Below are positions 35,393-45,229 of a stretch of 64,000 nucleotides of DNA, piece after piece (the stretch's first letter is position 1; every line of letters starts with the position of its first letter). Below the pieces are notes generated by a model. That model saw only the letters and a program-made list of their open reading frames with translations. It ran no database searches and was not told the DNA's origin. The stretch is taken from assembly GCF_022605725.1 (NCBI RefSeq), contig NC_065564.1, forward strand, positions 5,558,698 through 5,622,697. The letters run 5' to 3'. Both the position numbers and the translations under genes were made by a program. This DNA comes from Anthonomus grandis grandis. Lineage: Eukaryota; Arthropoda; Insecta; Coleoptera; Curculionidae.

Positions 35393-36200
35393 ACTTTTGC
35401 CCTGCTTACCCAAACTTCACGTGGCCCCCCTCAATCCACAATATAACCAGAACCGGTATCATATTCATTCAAACTCAATGCACAATGCCATTAGAACGAT
35501 AAATCTCTGGAAACTGGGCTAACAAGGATGCATCCCGGATCCTCTACCTTATTGTACCGAATCCCCATTTGGGGCTTAACGAGTAACCCTAAAGGGCTCC
35601 AATTGTCTAAAAACCCGAACGAAACTTCACTATTTTTTAACGCTGCGAATTTACAAGAAAAACTACCCTGTTCGAAATCTCCATAACAATTCAGCGGCGG
35701 TTATTACAAAGGGATAAAAACACCCCGTTAAGGGGCACGTAAATGATCGCGGAAAATTCAAAATAACAGGGCGCGAGGGCGGGCAAGGAGTCGCTTAGCA
35801 TTTTTATAAGCGTGAAATCAAATAAGGGACGATAAATTCATGGGCGTACGACACCGGAGAAGGAGGAGAGGGAAATAATTTTTTTTTTTCTATAAGGAGC
35901 AACTCAATTAAATCAGGGCCGAAATTTGTCTCCCGTTTTCGGAGCGAAAGGGATGCGGATCACGTCTCGATTCCATTTATTTCTGCAAGTATAAACTGAA
36001 ACTGGGAAAGTCATTTATCGTATTGCTTGGGAAAAAACCCTTTTTTTTTCCTCTCTCTCTCTCTCTCGCGCGCTTTTTCTCCGGTTTTTGTCAAATTGTG
36101 TTTTGATTGCTTTCTAGGGACTCAAAAAGTCTGTTGTGCATAAGCTTAATTCGGTACGACTCTTGTTTTCTTTATTTTTTTGTGCCTTTAATTCTCTTTG
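35393..36200. other. GC-richer island, no gene recognised
   Basis: Unique sequence with CpGs (35660-35790) and a (CT)n microsatellite followed by CGCGCGC (about 36053-36075). No ORF with a domain. Confidence 0.45.
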
Positions 36201-36488
36201 TATTTCCTACTTTATTGCTCTTAAAAATTGCTTTTCCAAAGAATTTTCTCGTCATTTAGCACAGTATCGAGGAAATCTTTTATTTTCCTAATTTTTACCT
36301 AATAAATACAACCTAAATTTTAACATAAACTTTATTAAATTATTAAGTAGAAAATCATCGTTTGGCAAGGAATTACATGTTTTAATCGCATTATAAGTAA
36401 AAGACTTTTTGTATTTTCTTTTATTATGTCGAGGAATATTATATTTAAATGTATTTATATTATGGGCGTTCAAATTGGCCTAGTACAG
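36201..36488 (-). mobile_element. LINE C-terminal fragment
   Basis: The minus-strand ORF 36288-36473 encodes NIPRHNKRKYKKSFTYNAIK, then NSLPNDDFLLNNLIKFMLKF, closely similar in layout to the C-terminus of the LINE at 51.9 kb (PRHSTAMFQRSFTYNAIKLY). Only this tail of ORF2 is left; the rest is absent. The 3' side is a T-rich UTR-like stretch. A GAAACACGTC hairpin remnant follows at 36476-36501. Confidence 0.6.
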
Positions 36489-36501
36489 GCGAAACACGTC
36501 A
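36476..36501 (+). other. Hammerhead-like hairpin remnant
   Basis: GGCCTAGTACAGGC forms a 4-bp GCCT/AGGC stem directly before GAAACACGTCATC. The same GAAACACGT follows the hairpin at 44344-44384. The expected CTGATGA in front is replaced by CAAATTG, so only half of the core remains. Confidence 0.3.
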
Positions 36502-36559
36502 TCTTTCGATTTTGTATTGAATATACATTTAAAAAAAAATCACCCTAAATAACTTCTTA

Positions 36560-36592
<33 letters not shown>
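36502..36592 (+). mobile_element. Short poly(A)-tailed retroinsertion
   Basis: A ~60-bp AT-rich sequence ending in AATAAA and a run of ~31 A (36562-36592). AAACACGTCA occurs immediately before it (36492-36501) and again at its end (36590-36599), consistent with a 10-bp target duplication made by target-primed reverse transcription. The source transcript is not recognisable from so short a piece. Confidence 0.5.
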
Positions 36593-36593
<1 letters not shown>

Positions 36594-36599
36594 ACGTCA

Positions 36600-36856
36600 A
36601 TTTAGATATACAGGGAGACATTTAATTTTATATTTGACAAAGTTCTATCAATCACCTCCAGCTAACCTCACTTTCATTTGTCAAATGGAAACCCACATCG
36701 TGTGACACATCATTGTAAGCAGCATTAAAATGTGTATTCAACAGTGCCAAAAAAAATTAAATCGGTTGACGTATAATCGAATAGTAAGCAAAAATGTGTG
36801 GTAACAAAAGACATTCTATTAACTTAAACTTTGGTAGGTCGAATGGTTGACTCATA
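36600..36856. other. Possible transposon-derived spacer, no gene
   Basis: Contains ATACAGGGAGACATTTAA near 36614, which looks loosely like a mariner terminus, then AT-rich noncoding sequence up to the LINE. A mariner C-terminal piece lies on the far side of the LINE (39.0 kb), so this could be the 5' part of the same mariner split by the LINE. I cannot confirm that. Confidence 0.3.
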
Positions 36857-38652
36857 GTGTCACACATTATTCTAAATTCATTCTTTCAAAATAAATTCCA
36901 TTCTCTTAGACGCCTTATCAAACTACAAATACGCAATGAATATAAGTTGTATATATCAAACACCGAAAGGAATATTTCTTTGGACCCATCTAGCTTTTGG
37001 AATTTTATTGGTTCTAAGAAGGCTGGCACCAGGATTCCTGGTATGATGAGGCTACCCGATGACGTGGTAATTAAAGACCCACAAGACATAGTTGATGCTT
37101 TTGCACTGTTCTTTGGTGAGGCATTTATACAATCAATTTCATTAACCATTCGTCGACGTCTGATAATGTGCCCCACTTTGACATTTCCAACGTTGATGCT
37201 TCCCAGATTATTTTGACCAGTAAAAAACTCAAAAATAAGTTAACATCTGGTGTAGACGGTGTGCCTAGCTTCTTGGTTAAAGATTGCATTGGTGTCCTGG
37301 CTGATCCGCTGACCTACATTTTCAACTTAATACTGTCAACAGAACAAATCCCTGAAATTTGGAAGACTGCTTAAATAATACCTATTTTTAAAGCTGGGGA
37401 CTCTGATCAAATCGTGAACTACAGGCCAATCCCATTACTTTGTAACTTCTCAAAAATTTTCTAAATTATCCTGAATCGGTCGCTATTTAGTCACGCAAAA
37501 GAACTCATCTCTGTAGACCTGGGCGATGTTGTGTTACTAACTTATCCTGTCTGTCTAGCCACATCTGTGAATCACTTGATGTTAATACTTAAGTCGATGT
37601 TATTTATACCGACTTCCAAAAAGCCTTTGATCGGATAGATCACTATATTTTGCTGCATAAATTAACTCAGTATGGTTTTTCAGGGAGATTATTTAATTTA
37701 TTTCATTCCTACTTGATTGGTAGATCTCAATATGTTGAATATGAGGGCTTTAAATCGAAACTTTTTAACGTAACGTCGGGTGTGCCACAGGGCTCGAACC
37801 TGGGTCCGCTCCTGTTTAGTTTTTTTATAAATGACTTGATTGAGTCACTCACTTGTCATAGGCTGGCTTTTGCCGATGATTTGAAGCTATATTTAAATGT
37901 ATATGGTTTGGAGGATTGTGTTTTTCTTCAGAACTGTCTAATTACATTGGAGGTATAGGGCGCTGTTAACAGGTTAGGCTTGAATGCGGCTAAGTGTAGT
38001 GTGGTCAGTTATTCTAGATCAAAAACACCCTTCAATTTTAATTACTTTATTAATGATACTATTTTGAGTAGATTAGAGCAAATTACTGATCTTGGTATAA
38101 CCAGTCAGCCCTGAGAAGGCTTGGGTTCATAATTAGAAGTTCTCAGAGTTTTACTTTGGAATCTACATTAAAACTGCTTTTCTGTTGCTTTGTGAGATCA
38201 AAACTGGAGTTTGGCTGCATTATATGGAACCCGCTCTATCAGAATCATGTTGGTCTCCTTGAATTTGTTCAGGGTAGATTTGCTAAGTTTTTGGCCTTCA
38301 GGCAGGATGGCATATATCCGGTAAGAGGGTTTGATCATCGGCAACTATTGGAACGCTTCAATCTACATCCATTACATTCAGAAGAATGATCTTCTCTGTA
38401 AAATTCCTGCATGGGTTACTGAATGGATTCATTGATAGTCCTGTACTTCTTTCTGGTGTACGTTTCATGGTGCCTAGGCTTAATGCTAGACATCCCCTAA
38501 CATTCTTTCTGGCAAGGCCTCATACTAACATCCTGTTGAAATCGCCACTATATACAATATGCGCTATATTTAATCGGATCTGTCACATGTGCGATATAAA
38601 TTTCTCTCCGGTTCATGTGATTGTCGATATCTTGGTGGATCATTACTCTTGA
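36857..38652 (+). pseudogene. LINE ORF2 reverse transcriptase, broken
   Basis: Pieces in order: linker ending in FALFFGEAF (36857-37130); SGVDGVPSFLVKDC and IPEIWKTA-stop (37168-37374); NYRPIPLLCNFSKIF (about 37415-37464); DFQKAFDRIDHYILLHKL, YVEYEGFKSK, SGVPQGSNLGPLLFSFFIND and FADDLKLYLNVYG (about 37610-37958), which are RT motifs A, B and C with catalytic FADD; then KLEFGCIIWNPLY and QGRFAKFLAF, and PRLNARHPL (38156-38652). At least four frame changes and several stops. The protein is complete from the linker to near the C-terminus but cannot be translated as one product. Confidence 0.85.
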
Positions 38653-38952
38653 GATTAAGGCCCATATGTTTAAGTTATAGTTAGTAGGTATATTGCAGTT
38701 AATTTAATTTAATTTTATTGAATATGTGATTATCTTGTTAAACTTTTATAATTGGCTTTTTATATCATATTAATAGTTATTTGTTCTAATTTTTTGGATA
38801 ACTTTTGAGAATGTGACTTTACTTTACTCTTTTTCTTTTCATTCTTTTAGGTTTGTTTGAGTGTGTTTTTTTTAAACTATTTTTTCATTGTTTTGCAACT
38901 GTTTGTAAGTTGCCTGTTGGAAATAAAGGCTTATTATTATTATTATTATTAA
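36857..38952 (+). mobile_element. LINE with reverse-transcriptase domain, decayed
   Basis: A plus-strand non-LTR retrotransposon lacking most of its endonuclease. Upstream RT-linker (FWNFIGSKKAGTRIPGMM), the RT domain and the C-terminal region are recognisable in three frames. The 3' end has AATAAAGGC followed by (TTA)n at 38931-38950, the same kind of tail as the LINE at 51.6 kb. Premature stops and frameshifts throughout show an old copy. Clade: Jockey/I/CR1-like by motif style; a phylogeny would be needed. Confidence 0.85.
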
Positions 38953-39019
38953 ATGGCAAACAATTGTCCATTTTCTTTCGTCAAAAAAATTATTTACCAG
39001 TAAAAATGCCTGGTAATAA

Positions 39020-39330
39020 ACAGTTCATTGAGTCCAACGCTTTGACAGTTCGAGCAGTTAATGAACAGTTTCCAGAGATGTGGATTGGTAGGCGTGGTGC
39101 AATCGAATGGCCCGCACGCCCGCCAGACTTAACACCACTAGATTTTTTCCTTTGGGGGGTATTTCAAAAAACTCTTGAAAAACATTTAAAAAATAAAGGA
39201 TTGAATCAAGAAAACACATCAACTGATTACGCCATCATTTTCTTGACCACGAAACTAAAATTCACCAAACATTCGGAAAATATCTCGACTAGCGACGATA
39301 TACATCTCTGGGCATACATAAAAAGTTAGC
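39020..39330 (+). pseudogene. Mariner transposase C-terminal fragment
   Basis: Encodes ALTVRAVNEQFPEMWIGRRG, then AIEWPARPPDLTPLDFFLWG, the third catalytic block of DD41D-like mariner transposases (compare the 53.2-kb copy). After VFQKTLEKHLKNKG similarity fades. It begins soon after the LINE tail, and its first two catalytic blocks are absent. Probably a mariner disrupted by the LINE, or an independent fragment. Its sequence differs enough from the 53.2-kb copy to be a separate subfamily. Confidence 0.7.
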
Positions 39331-40040
39331 GAAACGGTGCACTCGCCGCTAGGGGGCCACTCTGCATTTTGGCGCTACTTTTAAACCGATATATAAATGT
39401 AGTGCTTCTGGTCTTTAATTAAAATAATAATTTAAAACCCCACCTCAAATATTAATGATTTATTTCAAAACAGACTTCATTATTGTCTTTTTTGAGCACA
39501 TTTTGAGCACTTATTAAATTAAATTCTTTAAACTGGTTTTCTACACCTTTTTACACCGTGTGTTTCTCTTTCCCTCTTGAAATAAACGCACTTAGAGTTT
39601 GATTCATTATTGTATAATTTGGATGGATCTCTTTGAGAAAAAAAAACTACTATTTGATCGACTTTAGAGAGTATCTGCTGGAATATAGTTTTTTAAGCGA
39701 TATATATAACTTTTGTAGAAGTTGCTTAACATATCTATTTTTGAAGGTGGTAGACAATGGTACAGTGAAAACATCTTGTCGGACTTGCATTGTCTTATTT
39801 ATTTAATGTAACACGACGTTTCGGTTGATAAGTATCTCCAACCGTTATCAAGTGTAAACTGACAGCAAACTACTATTCTATAGGCTTATATACTAGATGT
39901 GTGCAGCGATGTGGAAGGGTGGGGGGAGGGGGGGGGGAAAGTCATCCGTGAAAAGAGTTGGGGGGGGTGGGAGGGGGGGGGGCACGCTTGCTTAACATAA
40001 TCGTAAAAATTAAGCTGAGAATCAGGCATAATACCCAGAT
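39331..40040. other. Mixed noncoding stretch with G-runs and hairpin
   Basis: AT-rich sequence of probable transposon origin. A minus-strand hairpin with GAAACGTCGTG lies at 39812-39852: GGTTG and CAACC pair around a ~10-nt loop, and CTTGATAAC precedes it, similar to hammerhead-type retroelement motifs. At about 39918-39982 long G-runs alternate with short spacers. No gene. Confidence 0.45.
39918..39982 (+). repeat. Poly-G-rich tract
   Basis: Several runs of four to ten G in ~65 bp (GGGTGGGGGGAGGGGG..., then TTGGGGGGGGTGGGAGG...). It meets the usual G-quadruplex rule twice. It sits immediately before the LINE RT fragment. Assembly or sequencing length errors are likely in such runs. Confidence 0.75.
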
Positions 40041-40510
40041 TACGAGCAGTATTCACGAGTATTCTTTTTGATTTTTTTTATTGTGAGGGAAGGTGGTTTT
40101 TTTTAGAGAGTCATGATTAATAGTTTCGTTGCAAGTAATATAGTCTTTTGAAGAGAATCGATAGTACATCTGGATGTCATCAGCAAAAGCTTGTACGTGA
40201 CGTGTAAATAATAAAGAAAAGGGGTCCAAGGATTGAGTCTTGAGGTACTCCTGATAGTATGGCACTGGACTCTGAATACACGCCATTAAGGAACACTTTT
40301 TGTGACCTGTTTAAAAAATACGATGCAATGAGTCGACGTAAAAACCGTAATATCTTTGCTTTAATGTGTCAAACGCTTTAGAGTAGTCTAAGAGTATAAG
40401 AATGCTTTCAAGTCCAAGGCCTGAATTATATCATCAGTTGCAATATCCAAGGTGGAGGATGTAGAATAGCCTTTACGAAACCCGTTTTGCAATTATTCTG
40501 AAATCGTACC
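40041..40510 (-). pseudogene. LINE reverse transcriptase fragment
   Basis: On the minus strand, in order from the right: LLDYSKAFDTLKQ (RT motif A, about 40370-40410), SGVPQDSILGPLFFIIYTS (motif B, about 40200-40260, in one frame) and QAFADDIQMYYRF (motif C, about 40145-40190, in another frame). The FADD catalytic pair is preserved. Stops and frameshifts separate the parts, and both ends are lost. Closely related in style to the RT at 52.7-53.1 kb. Confidence 0.75.
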
Positions 40511-40884
40511 ATTGTCATTTAAATATGAGTAAAAATGCTGTAATGGGCAAATCGTTAAAGATCTACGGTTTTTCATTTTTTCCCTAAACTATTGCAGTTT
40601 TCGAATTTGAAGGAAAATAATGTTGTTCTATGCAACTGTTAATCATATTAGCATCAGTAAATGGATTGCAATATTTTAACATAGTTGACAGTTTAAATTT
40701 GTTCACCGCGCTGAATTTGTTGTTTCCGTAAAATTCTCTAGTTTCGTCATAGTATGACTATGACTCTCATTTTCCTAATTATTTGCATCTTTTTTTATCT
40801 TATTTTAATGCCTTTAATTTTCTTGTCTGGTGCTCCTGAAATTCGCTTATTACGCACGGAATTTTCTCGTTAAAAGTATGAAAA
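40511..40884. other. AT-rich stretch, no gene recognised
   Basis: May be the 5' continuation of the preceding LINE remnant on the minus strand, but I see no preserved motif. Nothing else supported. Confidence 0.35.
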
Positions 40885-41045
40885 ATTATACAGCGGAAAA
40901 AATTCAATCTGCCTTGGAAAAGTGACTCGAAATTCCTGGATGAAATACAGAATGCCTGGGAAAAAATACAATTTTAATAAGGAATAAGAAAAAATGGCTT
41001 GAAATATGTGAAAAATTATTCCAGAAACCTGGAAACTATTTGTTT
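40885..41045 (+). repeat. Short GCCTGGAA minisatellite block
   Basis: About five diverged monomers: TGCCTTGGAAAAG, TTCCTGGATGAAA, TGCCTGGGAAAAAAT, GGCTTGAAATATG, AACCTGGAAACTA. Confidence 0.65.
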
Positions 41046-41700
41046 TTATTGCGCATATTTTAGCGACAACCCCAATTTTTTCCCCGACAAGCCCCATTCC
41101 AGTCGCCCGAAACGCGAATAAATAGCGTTATTTATTTATTCGAAGTGAAATATAAGTTTTCCGGGGAGGTAGAAGAAAACTTCGATACGGGTTTGCTTGC
41201 CGTTAAACTCGGTGAAACGGGTTTAAACTTTATTTGAATAAAATTAGCGAAAGGTGTGTCGGATCCATTTAAGTTAGGCAAACAAGAAAAATATTAATTC
41301 CGGGGCGCAGGCGCCCTTAAACTCACTTAAACCCTTATTAAGGGGCGAACCCTGAAGAAGTACAAACTCACAATTTAAACGCTCGTTTGGCGGTAAAATC
41401 GTAATTTAATTCGGGAGCGCATAAGAACGTAATTACCGTGCGGGGAAAATAAGAAAATTTACGAGGAAACTTCGCTGTACGGTTTATTAGCGTCACCGGC
41501 TTAATATACGCCGGGAAATTTCCAGATAATGGCTCACACTTAATTTCCCGATTTCCCGTTAACGATCTTATACATACTCCCTAAAAAATCCACTCAGATA
41601 CAAGTGGGAAAGTTCCACCCACTATATCATACGTACTAATAAAATTTTCCTAGTTGAAAAGGAAGAGCATTGGATCTTTGGTCTTGTATAAGAGAGAGAC
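41046..41700. other. GC-richer island, no gene recognised
   Basis: Unique, CpG-containing sequence with strings such as AAACTCACTTAAACCC and GGGGCGAACCC. A GA microsatellite ends it near 41692-41710. No ORF with a domain. Similar in texture to the other islands. Confidence 0.4.
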
Positions 41701-42290
41701 AGAGAGAAAATAAATAAATAAATAATGAGTTTTATTTAAAACAGAAATTTACAAAATGTTCCATTAAATATTTCACCTCTGCTTTAATGCAAGTCTAGCT
41801 TAAACAACTAAACCTCGTCCATTATCTCAAAGAATTTTGAGTTTGATTGTTGTTTTTGATTGACTGTTTTTGGAAGAATCGTAGGGATAAAAAAGGTCTG
41901 ATGATGCTTTATTAGCGAAACATGTAACCTTCGTGACATATAAAAAGATGTTTTGAGACTGAGAGTTGGAGTTTTTTTATTTTTTTATCTATTAGTTGAT
42001 TGTTACTTTTATTACACAAAAAAAAACAAAGCTTAATGAACCCTAGTCATTAAATTTCACATAAGCTTTTTTTGACAGATTTACTTAATATGCACCAAAA
42101 AAAAATTCTTTTGAAAAATTTTTTTTTCTTAATTTTACTTAAACTACAACGAAGAAATTACTTCAAATATCTGAAAAAAATACGAAAAACTCACTATTTT
42201 TTTGTTACCATAACATTAAATTTTTCCGCTTTAAAATGTGAAAAAATTTAAATAAAAGTTTAAGATGCGTCTTTAATGCATAACTCCATT
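41701..42290. other. AT-rich retroelement-like region
   Basis: (AATA)n near 41708-41722 is followed by AT-rich sequence resembling a LINE 3' UTR on the minus strand, and then by the hammerhead-like motif at 41895. Downstream of that motif, TTTTGAGACTGAG recurs (as TTTTGAGACCGAG) after the motif at 44344, so both belong to one element family. No coding similarity in this part. Confidence 0.4.
41895..41929 (+). ncRNA. Hammerhead-ribozyme-like motif, best of five
   Basis: In order: GGT (would pair with ACC, 41927-41929, as stem I), CTGATGA (41898-41904, the exact hammerhead core), T plus GCT-TTATT-AGC (stem II of 3 bp with 5-nt loop), GAAA (41917-41920), CATG (a self-complementary minimal stem III) and TA before ACC. 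The order and conserved boxes match type I hammerheads, and very short stem III is known from Penelope-like elements. Oddities: an extra T between core and stem II and only 3 bp in stem I, so activity is doubtful. Confidence 0.4.
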
Positions 42291-42654
42291 TCTTTAAAAT
42301 CTTCCGTATTGAGGCACATGTAGATCTGCGTGTCATCAGCAAAGGCGTGAATTTTACAAAAGTTTAGTAAGTCCGAAGTATAAATAAGGAACATTAAGGG
42401 GTCCAAAATCGACCCCTGAGTATAACACCAGATGATATAGTTTCTATCAGATAAAATTATTATTACAGCGTATTAATTAAGATCTGTTGGATAAGTATGA
42501 TTTCATAAGCATTTCGTTGTAAAATCATAATATTGCAATTTGACCACGTTACAGATCGTGATTCACTGTGTCAAATGCCTTCGAAAAGTCTAATAACACC
42601 AAAATTGTACTAATTTTTTCTATCTTGTGCTCTAAATATTCAGTATATTTATTT
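42291..42654 (-). pseudogene. LINE reverse transcriptase fragment
   Basis: On the minus strand: ILVLLDFSKAFDTVNHDL (motif A, about 42549-42610), then after a frame change GSILDPLMFLIYTSDLLNF (motif B, about 42360-42420) and IHAFADDTQIYMCLN (motif C, about 42310-42355). The spacing between motifs is roughly normal. The 5' side runs into minisatellite, the 3' side into AT-rich DNA. A partial copy of the same region is at 44165. Confidence 0.75.
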
Positions 42655-44015
42655 AAAAAAAAATTAGAAAAATCTTGAAACGCCTGGAAAAAAATTAAAA
42701 AAGGCTTCAAATGACTGTAAAAAATCCGAAAATTGCGCTGCGAATTTCTGGGAAAATTTAAAAAAGGCTTCAAATGCCTGTAAAAAGTTAAAAAATAGCT
42801 CCGAATGCCTGGAAGAAATTATTTTTTAACTGCGTGGAAAATTGGGTTGCCATGCCTGGGAAAAATTAAATAATGACACCAAACACTTGGAAAAATTCTA
42901 TTTCATTTTAACCTCGTGGAATAAAGAAAAAATGACTTGAAATCCATGGAAAAAATACAAACGTTGCTGGAAATATTGGGAAAAAATCGATTTTACTTAA
43001 ACTTCATGGAAGGAACGAAGAAGTGGCTTCAAATGTCTGAAAAAAATACAAAAAAGGCTTCAAATGCCTGTAAAAAGTTGAAAAATGGCTCCGAATGCCT
43101 GAAAGAAATCAATTTTTAACTGCGTGGAAAATTGGGTTGCCATGCCTGGGAAAAATTGAATAATGACACCAAACACTTGGAAAAACTCTATATTATTTTA
43201 ACCTCGTGGAATTAAGAAAAAATTACTTAAAATGCGTCGAAAAAATAGAAACGTTGCTGGAAATATTGAGAAAAAATCCATTTTGCTTAAACTACATGGA
43301 AGGAATGGAGAAGTGGCTTCAAATGTCTAAAAAAAATACAAAAAAGGCTTCAAATGCCTGGAAAAAGTAAAAAAATGGCTCCGAAATGCCTGGAAGAAAT
43401 TAATTTTTAGCTGCGTGGAAAATTGGGTTACCATGCCTGGGAAAAATTGAATAATGACTCCAAACACATGGAACAACTTTATATTATTTTAGCCTCGTGG
43501 AATAAAGAAAAAAATTACTTGAAATCCCTCGAAAAAATACAAACGTTGCTGGAAATATTGGGAGAAAATCGATTTTGCTTAAACTACAAGGAAGGAATGG
43601 AGAAGTGGCTTCAAATGTCTAAAAAAAATACAAAAAAGACTTCAAATGCCTGGAAAAAAGTAAAAAAAGGCTCCGAAATGCCTGGAAGAAATGAATTTTT
43701 AACTCCGTGGAAAATTGGGTTGCCATGCCTGGGAAAAATTGAATAATGACTCCAAACACATGGAAAAACTCGATTTCATTTTAACCTCGTGGAATAAAGA
43801 AAAAAATTACTTGAAATCCGTGGAAAAAATACAAACGTTGCTCGAAATATTGGGAGAAAATCGATTTTGCTTAAACTACATGGAAGGAATGGAGAAGTGG
43901 CTTCAAATGTCTAAAAAAACTACGAAAATGGCTTTAAATTACTACTACCTGCGACAATTGAAAAATGACTTGAATGTGTGAAAAAACTACAAAAGAATTA
44001 AAAAACTGTAAGTAC
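42655..44015 (+). repeat. GCCTGGAA minisatellite with ~291-bp higher-order repeat
   Basis: The marker CATGCCTGGGAAAAATT recurs at about 42851, 43141, 43434 and 43724, a spacing of 290-293 bp, about ten ~29-bp monomers per unit. Subunits such as 'acaaacgttgctggaaata' and 'aaatgtctgaaaaaaatac' occur once per unit. Long ORFs (up to 107 codons) on the plus strand simply follow the repeat because monomer lengths happen to keep frame. Confidence 0.9.
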
Positions 44016-44164
44016 CTAAAATCCATTTTTCGTCTTCCAATCAATCAAAGTGCACTATCAATGATGGCCAACGACAACCACTCACTATCCCTCTTATTCA
44101 CACTACATATAAGTGCTTTCTTTCTCTATCTTATATAAGGCTAATTTACTGTTTTTTTAATTCA

Positions 44165-44300
44165 TAAACGTGATTTCATAGGCTTAAAGAGATTCGTTGT
44201 AAAATCCATAATATTGCAATATGACCGCATCACCGATCGTGATTCACTGAGTCAAATCCTTTCAAAAAGTGTCTTTCTACCTGGTGCTCTAAAGTCTAAA
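44165..44300 (-). pseudogene. Short LINE RT fragment
   Basis: Sequence from 44170 to 44280 (CGTTGTAAAATCCATAATAT; GATCGTGATTCACTG) parallels 42500-42600, which encodes the RT segment around FSKAFDTVNH. It is too decayed to translate. It is followed at 44344 by a hammerhead-like motif. Confidence 0.55.
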
Positions 44301-44343
44301 TATATCATCATACACACAGTGTGCATGTACTGTTTGTTTTTAA

Positions 44344-44384
44344 GGTCTAATGATGCTCTTAATATGAGCGAAACACGTGTGACC
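44344..44384 (+). other. Degenerate hammerhead-like motif
   Basis: GGT, CTAATGA, T, GCTC-TTAATAT-GAGC (4-bp stem II), GAAA, CACGTG (self-complementary), TG, ACC. The layout is as at 41895, but the core G5 is A and the expected cleavage-site TA/TC is TG, so it should be inactive. Same family by its flanks. Confidence 0.4.
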
Positions 44385-44584
44385 TACTGCTAGAATTAAT
44401 AAATACTTTTGAGACCGAGTTCCCTTTAGATTACATTTATCAGAGCTACCGAGTTGCCATAACTTAAGATATAGATTAAGATACTAATAACGCGAAGTTC
44501 ATCGAAGCTATTGGGATTTGATTGTGGTTTTTCTACCGCAATTTTCTCTATACAACAATTTATAATTTGTGTTATATATATATA

Positions 44585-45189
44585 CAGGGTGATCCGTTGA
44601 TCATGTTACAAACTTCTAGGGCAGATAGAAAACGTCAAAAGAAAAACCCTTAAACTACCTTAACTTTTTTTAAACATTTATTTTTTATTTACGCCAGATT
44701 TTTTTTTAATTGTTTATTAATAATAATAGGTAATTCATTTTTATATCTCATAACTTGCTTTTTGTCAATTTTGGCAGAAACGGTGATATTTACCATTTAC
44801 CGACTTTTACTAAGAGCACCTTTTTTATGTAAAAAGCATAGGAACATCATTATCTAATGCCCAAACGGGCAGAAATGAAAGTCTTTATGAAATGGGCCTA
44901 AATTTACCAAATACTCCCCTGATTCTAAAGCCCCTGGTAAGTCTTTTTTTTTATTTAGTAGGTTCAAAAGAATAAACATACTAACAATAATTTACCTCCC
45001 AAAATTGGTTGCGGTAGCTAAAGTAGTTCCGGAGCTGCTAAAAAAAAACTAGTTTTTAAAGGTTATTTTCAAAGAGCTCTAGCTCCCTGAGGAAGCTTTT
45101 CCGGACCCATGTTTATATGAACTTTTGTTTTTCTTTTGACGTTTTCTATTTGCCCTAGAAGTTTGTAACATGATCAACGGAACACCCTG
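44585..45189. mobile_element. 605-bp mariner-type MITE
   Basis: Flanked by TA (44583-44584; 45190-45191). The ends are inverted repeats of ~63 bp starting CAGGGTGATCCGTTGATCAT and its CAGGGTGTTCC partner, with only two or three mismatches. The interior has no transposase, so it depends on a mariner elsewhere. High TIR identity suggests a young insertion compared with the LINE fragments around it. Confidence 0.9.
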
Positions 45190-45229
45190 TATATCAATGT
45201 AAGAACTGCAATATTTTCGCATTAGTGGT

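Noticed and set aside
39020..39330. Extended host ORF of 158 codons from 38853
   Set aside because: The first half reads through the LINE 3' UTR and (TTA)n tail; only the second half is protein-like, and that is mariner.
43423..43981. Overlapping ORFs of 107 and 88 codons with repeated 'WEKLNNDSKHME'
   Set aside because: They are readings of the 291-bp higher-order repeat and begin and end at repeat differences, without a domain or codon bias.
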